NCBI GenBank assembly: GCA_029933295.1
Contig: JAOZOL010000190.1
Location: 1 to 5,255 of the forward strand
Direction of reading: 5' to 3'
DNA: 5,255 nucleotides
From: Desulfobacterales bacterium
GTDB lineage: Bacteria > Desulfobacterota > Desulfobacteria > Desulfobacterales > Desulfosalsimonadaceae
Part shown: positions 1-5,255 of the stretch, in pieces
Numbering within the stretch: position 1 is the first letter of the stretch
How the letters are laid out: each line of letters starts with the position of its first letter
The notes under the pieces: model-generated
What the model was told of the DNA's origin: nothing
What the model saw: only the letters and a program-made list of their open reading frames with translations
Databases searched by the model: none
Program-made: the position numbers and the translations under genes

Positions 1-682
1 TCAGGTTTGAATGGGTAAGCATGACGCCTTTGCTGACCCCTGTGGTGCCGCCGGTATAAATTAGTGCGCCCACCTCATCCCACTTACTTTCGTTATTGAT
101 GGGGGTTCCCGGCTGTTTGTCAATTAGATCCTTGAATATTTTTACGGTATCGGTGGGGATGATTTTGCGGTACATATCCTTTTTCACCAGCGGGAACAGC
201 TGCTTTTTGGGAAACGGGAGATAGGAATGAATGTGACAGGCAATAATTTTTTCAATTTTTGTCTTCGATTGAATTTTTTCAATTCTGGGAACCAGCAACG
301 TTAGCGTTATAATAATTTTTGAATCCGAATCATTGAGCTGATAAGCCAGCTCCCGCTCGGTATATAAAGGGTTGTTCATTACAGTTGCGGCACCGATTTT
401 AAATATGGCGTAATTGGCAATGATTGCCTGGGGGATATTCGGAAGACAGACGGATACCTTGTCGCCGGGTTTGACGCCCATTGCTTTCAGCGTTCGTGCA
501 AAGGCATTGACAAGTTTTTCGAGCTGTTCATAGGTGATGATTTTTCCCATATAATTTAAGGCAGGATGATCGGGAAAATCTTTTGCAGATTTTGACAACG
601 CTTCTGAAACAGTTATTTTTTCGTAATTTAAACTGTGCTTAACGCCTTTAACGTATGACTTATGCCACAGTTTTGCGTTCAT
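1..682 (-). CDS. Long-chain fatty-acid--CoA ligase (AMP-forming), N-terminal part, cut by window edge
   Basis: Translating the minus strand from the ATG at 680-682 gives 227 residues with no stop up to the window edge. The protein begins MNAKLWHKSY and shows the ANL adenylate-forming superfamily pattern: an N-terminal segment with ITYEQLEKLVNAFA (about 49-62), GVKPGDKVSVCLPN (about 69-82), and the A3 phosphate-binding loop YTGGTTGVSKG at 209-219, followed by VMLTH. Family members activate a carboxylate with ATP to an acyl-adenylate and transfer it to CoA. The layout resembles FadD-type ligases, which are about 550 residues, so more than half, including the C-terminal catalytic lysine domain, lies beyond base 1. 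The start is well supported by GGAGG six bases upstream. The hydrolase stop codon lies 21 bases upstream, indicating co-transcription. Exact chain length or substrate cannot be read from this part; another acyl or aryl acid is possible. Confidence 0.9.
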   Translation of the reverse strand, partial: MNAKLWHKSYVKGVKHSLNYEKITVSEALSKSAKDFPDHPALNYMGKIITYEQLEKLVNAFARTLKAMGVKPGDKVSVCLPNIPQAIIANYAIFKIGAATVMNNPLYTERELAYQLNDSDSKIIITLTLLVPRIEKIQSKTKIEKIIACHIHSYLPFPKKQLFPLVKKDMYRKIIPTDTVKIFKDLIDKQPGTPINNESKWDEVGALIYTGGTTGVSKGVMLTHSNL

Positions 683-688
683 GAGTAT

Positions 689-693
689 CCTCC
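689..693 (-). promoter_or_regulatory. Shine-Dalgarno site of the acyl-CoA ligase
   Basis: On the minus strand GGGAGGATACTC precedes the ATG at 680-682, giving a GGAGG core with a six-base spacer. This near-ideal site fixes the ligase start. Confidence 0.8.
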
Positions 694-703
694 CTTAACG
701 TTA

Positions 704-1615
704 TTAATTGGGGGTTAAATGGGTCATTAAAAATTCTGTTTGTTTTTTGATCGCATCGGTAAAACCCTCACCATTATATATATCAAAGTGTCCAAAGGGG
801 TATTTCACCAGTGTGCTGTTTGGCATTTTGTTTGCTGTTTTTTCAACTGCCCCGGCATCGACTAAGGAGTCGTTTTCAGCAAGCATTACCAGTGCCGGGC
901 ATTGGACTTTATGGGCAGACGTAATGGGCCTGTATAAGGCGAATTTGAGAATAATTCTGGCCGGGCATTTATTCTCCCATGCGCTGTCTTTAGGTACAAT
1001 TGATGAATAGCCGGGGTATGATTCCGGGGTGTTCATAATGGCAAATTCATTCGGGTGACTGATCACTTTAACATAATGGGGAGTCCGGAACATAATAATT
1101 CGCGCAAGGTCATGCAGGGCATGGGGGGCTGCCTGTGCAAGAAATTTGAATCCAAGCTTGAATGTTGTCGATATGGCGTCAACAAAGGGCACCTGGGCAA
1201 TAATTGCGGCAATCTCATGGTCTTTCGCAGCAGTTACTATAACATGACCACCGCTGAAAGAGCTGCCCCATAGCGCTATTTTGTTTTTATTGATATTCGA
1301 CAGGGACCGGACATGGCCAATGGCGGCCTGCCAGTCCTGAATATGCCGTCCTTGATCAACATAATTTCGAGGTTCACCGTCGCTGTCTCCGAAACAACGA
1401 TAGTCGAACAGATACACCGCCAATCCGTGAGATGCGAAATGATCCGCATAGGCCGGCAATCCGAATGTTCGTTCCGCTGCAAACCCGTGGGCCATGATGA
1501 CAATGGGAGGGTTTTGAACATCCTTTGGCAAATAAAGCTCACCACTGCAGCGGATATGTTTGCTTGTAAAATCAGAAGTTATTTTTGTAAACGTATGGTT
1601 CTCTTTCGGGCTCAT
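704..1615 (-). CDS. Alpha/beta hydrolase (YcjY/COG1073-like), cytoplasmic
   Basis: This 303-residue protein has the full alpha/beta-hydrolase order. The oxyanion-hole motif is MAHGF (41-45, with H43-G44). FDYRCFGDSDG (70-80) follows. The nucleophile elbow WGSSFSGG (116-123) has S119 as the likely nucleophile, and its fifth elbow position is Ser instead of the usual Gly. The acid candidate is D249 in AENDSLVD, and H276 in FGHFDIY is the likely catalytic histidine. No signal peptide or membrane helix is seen. Relatives are esterases, thioesterases or S15-like hydrolases, and the substrate cannot be assigned. The start is supported by AAGGAG four bases upstream. It sits 42 bases after the kinase gene and 21 bases before the acyl-CoA ligase, so a role in releasing or handling an acyl substrate for that ligase is a reasonable inference only. 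Confidence 0.88.
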   Translation of the reverse strand: MSPKENHTFTKITSDFTSKHIRCSGELYLPKDVQNPPIVIMAHGFAAERTFGLPAYADHFASHGLAVYLFDYRCFGDSDGEPRNYVDQGRHIQDWQAAIGHVRSLSNINKNKIALWGSSFSGGHVIVTAAKDHEIAAIIAQVPFVDAISTTFKLGFKFLAQAAPHALHDLARIIMFRTPHYVKVISHPNEFAIMNTPESYPGYSSIVPKDSAWENKCPARIILKFALYRPITSAHKVQCPALVMLAENDSLVDAGAVEKTANKMPNSTLVKYPFGHFDIYNGEGFTDAIKKQTEFLMTHLTPN

Positions 1616-1619
1616 TTTT

Positions 1620-1624
1620 CTCCT
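1620..1624 (-). promoter_or_regulatory. Shine-Dalgarno site of the alpha/beta hydrolase
   Basis: On the minus strand AAAAGGAG lies four bases before the ATG at 1613-1615. The spacing is short but the core is strong, and it sets the start at MSPKENH. The 42-base gap before the gene shows no obvious terminator hairpin with a T run. Confidence 0.7.
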
Positions 1625-1657
1625 TTTAGTGTTCGAGAAAATAAATCAATGACGGCA

Positions 1658-2767
1658 TTAAACCTCATTGATTTTGCGGGAGATCGGCAGGCTTAGGCTG
1701 AATGTCGACCCAAGCCCTTCCTGGGATTCAAATTCAATGAATCCGTCATGGGCTTCGATAATTTTTTTGGCAATGGCAAGCCCGAGTCCTGTACTTGTTT
1801 CGCCCGCAGTCGGCTGAATACTGAGTCGATGAAATTCGCTGAAGAGCAGGTGCTGCTCTTCGGCCGGGATGCCTGGCCCTTCATCGCTGACGCTGAATTT
1901 AACGGTGTTTTCATCCTGATGGAGATTTAAATAGACACTGGAACCGATGGGCGCGAATTTAATGGCATTGCTGATAAGGTTATCCACCGCCTGACCGAGG
2001 CGTTGTGGGTCGAATAAAATTTCCGGTGTGTTCGATAGTTCTTTGTGAATTGTTATATGTTTTTTTGTTGCCTGCAGACTGAGTAACCGGATTCTTTCTA
2101 TGATTAATTTGTTTAATGACCCTTGTTTTTGAGAAATTTTCAGTTTTCCACTTTCAATGCGGGAAATGTCGAGAAGGTCATTAATCATTGCCAGCATATT
2201 TCTGCTGGTAGAATGAATAATGTGCAGGAATTCACGTTGTTCTTCGGTTAAATCCTTTGAATCTTTGAGCAGAAGTTCGGAAAATCCCCTTATGGAAATA
2301 ACAGGATTTCTAAGATCATGGGCGGCGATGCCTATGAACTGATTTTTTCTTTCATTGTTTACGGAAAGTTCTTTTTGTTTTTCTTTGAGTTTTTGTTCAA
2401 GTTCGACAATCCGTTTACCTACCTTAATTCGTGCGATAAGCTCTTGAAAATTTACAGGTTTTGTTATATATTCATCAACTCCGGCCTCAAACCCTTCAAG
2501 TAATTCATTTTTTTCGGTTTTTGCGGTGAGCATAATGATAAACACATAACTTGTTTCCATTTTTTTCCTGATTTTCCGGCATACTTCAATGCCGGTCATG
2601 CCGGGCAGCATCCAGTCAAGGACGGCAATATTTATTTGCTGGTCTATCATTGAGGTGAACGCTTCAATGCCATTTGAGGCCTCAAAAACATTAAAACCTT
2701 TTTTTTTCATGCACTCGGCTACCATTTTCCGGGTAGCCGCATCATCTTCCGCGATAAGAATATTCAT
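1658..2767 (-). CDS. Sensor-less REC-HisKA-HATPase histidine kinase
   Basis: From the ATG at 2765-2767 the protein has 369 residues, starting MNILIAEDD. Residues about 1-120 are a receiver domain with acidic pocket D8-D9, phospho-acceptor D51 (in VLDWMLPG), T81 and K103 (in TKPV). A charged helical linker (about 118-140, LEQKLKEKQKEL) leads to HisKA, whose H-box AAHDLRNP places the phospho-histidine at H150. The HATPase domain has the N-box DNLISNAIKF (N263, N267), the G1 box DEGPGIP (295-301) and the G2 box TGLGLAI (326-332). All catalytic residues look intact. There is no transmembrane, PAS or GAF segment, so this is a cytoplasmic kinase whose input is probably phosphorylation of its own receiver. 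The frame extends to a TTG at 2798-2800 (11 more residues) and an ATG at 2792-2794. The chosen start matches normal receiver N-termini and has a weak GGAAG 11 bases upstream. Likely partners are the nearby response regulator and GspE-like protein (inference). Confidence 0.9.
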   Translation of the reverse strand: MNILIAEDDAATRKMVAECMKKKGFNVFEASNGIEAFTSMIDQQINIAVLDWMLPGMTGIEVCRKIRKKMETSYVFIIMLTAKTEKNELLEGFEAGVDEYITKPVNFQELIARIKVGKRIVELEQKLKEKQKELSVNNERKNQFIGIAAHDLRNPVISIRGFSELLLKDSKDLTEEQREFLHIIHSTSRNMLAMINDLLDISRIESGKLKISQKQGSLNKLIIERIRLLSLQATKKHITIHKELSNTPEILFDPQRLGQAVDNLISNAIKFAPIGSSVYLNLHQDENTVKFSVSDEGPGIPAEEQHLLFSEFHRLSIQPTAGETSTGLGLAIAKKIIEAHDGFIEFESQEGLGSTFSLSLPISRKINEV

Positions 2768-2829
2768 GAGCTTGTTCGCTTCCAAATAACTCATCTGCAA
2801 CCGATTGAAATGATTGATAAGTTATTTTT

Positions 2830-2835
2830 ATCATA
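2830..2835 (-). promoter_or_regulatory. Possible -10 element ahead of the kinase gene
   Basis: The minus strand reads TATGAT (five of six to TATAAT) inside the roughly 100-base gap between the GspE-like gene and the kinase. No good -35 is found 17 bases upstream (TTTATG is poor). It may allow separate expression of the kinase, but the region is so AT-rich that a chance match is likely. Confidence 0.2.
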
Positions 2836-2868
2836 CAGTGGTGATTCATTACCATAAAAATCTTTTTA

Positions 2869-4560
2869 TTAGGTAGAAAGCATTTTTTTGATTTCGTTAA
2901 GGGTTGTCAACCCCCTGAGTATTTTTTTAATACCGTCATATTCTTTGTTTTGGAATCCAAGTTGCCTGGTTTTTATTTTAATGTCAGCCATTGCGACATC
3001 ATTTCCGGCCAATTTTTGCAATTCATCATCGATAATTATTAATTCCTGAATACCGATCTGACCGAAAAATCCGCTATGTCTGCAATAGGGACAACCGATT
3101 TCACGAAAAGCGGAAACTTCTGTTTTCCCATCCCAGATGAATATGTTTGTAATCTCTTCGGGTGACAAAAGATACTTTTTTTTGCAATGGTCGCATAAAC
3201 GCCGGACAAACTGCTGGTTTAATATTCCGGATAAGACTGATCCCATGTCCAGTTTCATGATTTGATCCATGGCATCAAATGCATCCTTTGACTCAATTCC
3301 GGCAATGATAAATTGTCCTGATTTGACAGTGTGGCGGATGATTCCGGCTATTTCAGGATCATTGATATTCTGGATGTAAATCGCATTTGGATGTTTTTTT
3401 AAACAGGTGTTTAGCACTGTTTTCCGGTCAAACCCGGCTTTTGGATTCACCTGATACTGTTCGATATCCTTTAAAAGCCTTTTAACAGCGTTTTCCACCG
3501 TTATTATTTTCTTAATGCCGCGTGCCTGCAGTTCTTTAAGAATCGAATACGCCAGGGTGCTTTTTCCTGATTCTGGCGGTCCGGATACCAGAAAAAGCCC
3601 TTTTAATGAGGTTATCGAATTAATGAGCTGTTTAATGTTCCTGGTTGATATGTATTGCCCGGTCAGTGCCGGAATTTTGGGGAGTACCACCCGATCCATT
3701 AATTTTAAAAATATTTTTTCACCTGCCTCCGTGGGCAGACATAGAAATTGGATATCAATTTTTTTCCTGGGCGTGGGAAACAGAATCCGACTATATTGCG
3801 CCTCCTTTTTGGGGCCCGTATCTATTTTTGCCATTTGTTTTAATTTGGCCAAAAGCTTATGATATACGAATAGATCAATTTTCAGCTGTTCATGTAATGT
3901 TTCATTTATAATAAAGTAGATGGCTGCAAAGTCATTGCCCGGTTTAATCTGGATTTCGCTGGCATTCTCAGTAATCCCGTATAAAATAAGACTTACATGA
4001 AATTGGTTGCCTGCTTCTTTTCCGGCAATTTTTTGTAATTTTTTTTCGGTAATGGGATCTTCCACGTCAAAAATTTTACTGGTTGAAATTTTTGAAAAAA
4101 ATTCAAACAAGGCGGTGTTTGTCTGATAATGGGTTTCAATGGCCCATTCAATGTCCTGGGGCAAGGCAAATACCAGGTTCACCGGATAATTGACGATGTG
4201 TTCAATTTCTTTTTTGATTTGCTTATTATTAGGGGTCGGGGTTGCCACAGTGACGATGTTTCCCATTTGATAAACCGGGATTGCATAAAGCTGCCTGGCT
4301 AACCGTTCTGGGAATTTTCGTATCACATGGGGCTGGAATAAAGATTTTTCAAGATCCACATGAGCAATGCCGATGGAATCACACCAGAGTTGGCATAATT
4401 TTCTTTTCGTGGCCACACCGCTTTGAATCAGGGTTGACAGCACATCCAAGGCATTGCCTTCCAGTTCCTCAAGCAAATCATTTACAAACCCGCTATGGAT
4501 GATTTGTTTTTCTTCCAGTAATTTAAAGAAAAGCGGGTTTTCAATTTTTGGAGGCGTCAT
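2869..4560 (-). CDS. Degenerate GspE/PilB-family protein, probable pseudo-ATPase of a pilus or type II secretion system
   Basis: This 563-residue protein follows the GspE/PilB layout. Residues about 10-146 form a T2SSE_N/MshEN-like domain (AIPVYQMGNIVTVATPTP at 93-110). About 185-290 is the N2 domain, with NASEIQIKP (199-207) where NASDIHIEP is usual. About 295-560 is the RecA-like ATPase. Walker A is intact (GPPESGKST, 327-335, K333). The Asp box is TVENAVK (354-360) instead of TxEDPVE. Walker B reads HPNAIYIQNIND (390-401) instead of DPDxIxxGEIRD, so the catalytic Glu is N398. The His box reads SGQFIIAGIESKDA, with Q416 and E423 replacing both histidines. The usual R-x-R of the N2 domain is absent (AIYFIIN, 213-219). 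The zinc tetracysteine is retained (C456, C459, C490, C493). Length and frame are intact, so this is not a decayed gene. ATP binding without normal hydrolysis is inferred, with a role as adaptor or regulator at the inner-membrane base of a secretion or pilus machine. The start lacks a clear ribosome-binding site and follows the small ORF by 20 bases. Confidence 0.85.
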   Translation of the reverse strand: MTPPKIENPLFFKLLEEKQIIHSGFVNDLLEELEGNALDVLSTLIQSGVATKRKLCQLWCDSIGIAHVDLEKSLFQPHVIRKFPERLARQLYAIPVYQMGNIVTVATPTPNNKQIKKEIEHIVNYPVNLVFALPQDIEWAIETHYQTNTALFEFFSKISTSKIFDVEDPITEKKLQKIAGKEAGNQFHVSLILYGITENASEIQIKPGNDFAAIYFIINETLHEQLKIDLFVYHKLLAKLKQMAKIDTGPKKEAQYSRILFPTPRKKIDIQFLCLPTEAGEKIFLKLMDRVVLPKIPALTGQYISTRNIKQLINSITSLKGLFLVSGPPESGKSTLAYSILKELQARGIKKIITVENAVKRLLKDIEQYQVNPKAGFDRKTVLNTCLKKHPNAIYIQNINDPEIAGIIRHTVKSGQFIIAGIESKDAFDAMDQIMKLDMGSVLSGILNQQFVRRLCDHCKKKYLLSPEEITNIFIWDGKTEVSAFREIGCPYCRHSGFFGQIGIQELIIIDDELQKLAGNDVAMADIKIKTRQLGFQNKEYDGIKKILRGLTTLNEIKKMLST

Positions 4561-4580
4561 GGCTGTCGGGATGTTTAGGG

Positions 4581-4745
4581 TTAAGTACGTTTTTCTTTCG
4601 TTTGTTTGAGATTGTTAATCATCAGTTCGGTGATGATTTCCTGAGGAATGTTTTTTCCCTGGCTCACATCTTTATCCTGCTCATTTTCATCTTCTTCGAT
4701 TTCTGTGAGCATTTGATTTAGGTCATATTTTTCTTTGAGAATCAT
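4581..4745 (-). CDS. Small acidic hypothetical protein, 54 residues
   Basis: The minus strand from the ATG at 4743-4745 to TAA at 4581-4583 encodes 54 residues: MILKEKYDLNQMLTEI, then an acidic stretch EEDENEQDKD (17-26), then a short region with IPQEIITELMINNL (33-46) and a basic tail KQTKEKRT. There are no cysteines, membrane helices or recognised motifs; the end could form an amphipathic helix. It fills the gap between the response regulator (9 bases upstream) and the GspE-like gene (20 bases downstream), which is the tight spacing of an operon gene. No Shine-Dalgarno sequence is visible, so translation may depend on coupling to the regulator's stop codon. I do not recognise a family. A small binding partner of the GspE-like protein or of the response regulator is possible. 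It could also be a non-coding spacer, though the full-length fit argues for a gene. Confidence 0.5.
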   Translation of the reverse strand: MILKEKYDLNQMLTEIEEDENEQDKDVSQGKNIPQEIITELMINNLKQTKEKRT

Positions 4746-4754
4746 AATAAAAAA

Positions 4755-5150
4755 TTATTGCAGGGAAGATTTATAAGCACTCCATGTCTGTTTGATGACT
4801 TCTCTCATTTTATCAATAGGGAGATCTTTTCGAATAAAGCCGGTAGCACCGAGTTTGATACAGTCTTCGACGGTTTCACTGTCGGTGAGAGAGGTGAGCA
4901 TGATGATAAAGGTATTGGGGAATCTTTTTCTGATTTCCGCCAGCGCCTTTTTTCCCGATTTGATCGGCATGTTTATATCTAGAAGCAACATGGTTGGTTT
5001 TAGCTTGTAATACAACGAAACCGCGTCTTTACCGTTGTTTGTTTCACCGACAATTTCACAGTTCATGCTTTTTACGACTGTTTTTATAAGCGTTCTCACA
5101 TGATCTTCATCTTCGACAATCATAACGCGGATTTTTTTTTTCTGTTTCAT
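4755..5150 (-). CDS. Single-domain (CheY-like) response regulator
   Basis: The 131 residues make one receiver domain and nothing else. The acidic pocket is E13-D14 in MIVEDED, the phospho-acceptor is D58 in LLLDINMP, the switch residue is T86 in IMLTS, and the conserved lysine is K108 in FIRKDLP. The K-D-L-P turn and the final helix (DKMREVIKQTW) complete the domain. With no DNA-binding or enzymatic output domain, it must act by protein contact, as CheY does, or as a phosphate shuttle in a relay. The adjacent kinase is the obvious donor, and the GspE-like protein or the 54-residue protein are candidate targets (inference). It is first in the visible run of genes, behind a promoter candidate. 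The ATG at 5148-5150 has no convincing Shine-Dalgarno sequence. Ten consecutive A residues of the coding strand near the 5' end encode its KKK and the start of the next codon. Confidence 0.92.
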   Translation of the reverse strand: MKQKKKIRVMIVEDEDHVRTLIKTVVKSMNCEIVGETNNGKDAVSLYYKLKPTMLLLDINMPIKSGKKALAEIRKRFPNTFIIMLTSLTDSETVEDCIKLGATGFIRKDLPIDKMREVIKQTWSAYKSSLQ

Positions 5151-5194
5151 CGCGTATTGCTTTTATGTGTTAAATATGAAATTGACGATTATGG

Positions 5195-5223
5195 TATATA
5201 GCTCAATTCAATTACAAATGCAA
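5195..5223 (-). promoter_or_regulatory. Sigma-70-like promoter candidate for the response-regulator operon
   Basis: On the minus strand a -35 candidate TTGCAT (5218-5223) is separated by exactly 17 bases from a -10 candidate TATATA (5195-5200). Both are imperfect matches to TTGACA and TATAAT. The position would give a 5' leader of roughly 35-40 bases before the ATG at 5150. It is the only intergenic space at the head of the gene run, which fits a main operon promoter. Confidence 0.4.
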
Positions 5224-5238
5224 CTGATTATCATTGAC
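5220..5238 (-). promoter_or_regulatory. Partial Fur-box-like sequence overlapping the -35
   Basis: The minus strand contains GTCAATGATAATCAGTTGC. Against the 19-base classical Fur consensus GATAATGATAATCATTATC I count 14 matches, including an uninterrupted AATGATAATCA. It overlaps the proposed -35, where a repressor would act. One half of the palindrome is poor and AT-rich DNA produces such matches by chance, so this is only a candidate operator. Confidence 0.25.
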
Positions 5239-5255
5239 GGGCCCATAAAAAGCTT

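Noticed and set aside
1616..1657. Terminator between kinase and hydrolase
   Set aside because: The short AATG/CATT repeat gives only four base pairs with no following T run on the transcribed strand.
2768..2800. Longer kinase start at TTG 2798-2800 or ATG 2792-2794
   Set aside because: Receiver domains normally begin just before the first beta strand, as MNILIAEDD does. Neither upstream start has a better ribosome-binding site, though the extension cannot be excluded.
2815..2831. Inverted repeat GATAA/TTATC as a terminator between the GspE-like gene and the kinase
   Set aside because: Only a five-pair AT stem with a seven-base loop; too weak for an intrinsic terminator.
2869..4560. GspE-like gene as an active secretion ATPase or as a pseudogene
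   Set aside because: Active enzyme is unlikely because the Walker B Glu and His-box histidines are missing. A pseudogene is unlikely because the frame is full length with Walker A and zinc cysteines intact.
708..5010. Open frames of 60-127 codons on the plus strand and in other minus frames
   Set aside because: They all lie antiparallel or out of frame within genes with clear protein families, have no recognisable domains, and show no ribosome-binding sites or operon logic.
5235..5255. Plus-strand TTGACG as the -35 of a divergent promoter
   Set aside because: The window ends before a -10 at proper spacing could be seen, and a single hexamer is not evidence.

Overview
The window is one co-directional block. 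Every supportable gene lies on the minus strand and is transcribed from the right edge towards the left. Base composition looks moderately AT-rich by eye. A sensor-less REC-histidine kinase, a CheY-like regulator, a GspE/PilB-family protein and fatty-acid activation genes would fit a Gram-negative bacterium, perhaps a deltaproteobacterial (Desulfobacterota-like) lineage. That placement is inference from gene types; no marker gene is present.

The right half (about 5238 down to 1658) is a signalling and secretion-related module. In transcription order it has: a promoter candidate with a partial Fur-box-like sequence over its -35; a 131-residue single-domain response regulator; a 54-residue acidic small ORF; a 563-residue GspE/PilB-type protein; and a REC-HisKA-HATPase kinase with no sensor domain. 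The first three genes are separated by only 9 and 20 bases. A gap of about 100 bases precedes the kinase.

The most notable gene is the GspE/PilB relative. It keeps the overall domain order, the Walker A lysine and the four zinc-site cysteines. It has lost the Walker B catalytic glutamate, both signature histidines of the His box, the ASDIHIEP signature and the arginines of the N2 domain. It therefore looks like a pseudo-ATPase kept as an intact reading frame, most simply a nucleotide-binding adaptor or regulator of a type IV pilus or type II secretion machine, controlled by the adjacent phosphorelay proteins.

The left part (1615 down to 1) holds a lipid/acyl metabolism pair: an alpha/beta hydrolase and, 21 bases downstream, the N-terminal 227 residues of a long-chain acyl-CoA ligase cut by the window edge. 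Both have clear Shine-Dalgarno sequences, unlike the regulatory genes. No terminator is evident between kinase and hydrolase (42 bases), so read-through is possible, but the two halves may be functionally unrelated.

No RNA genes, CRISPR arrays, insertion sequences or long repeats were seen, and no gene-free stretch exceeds about 105 bases.
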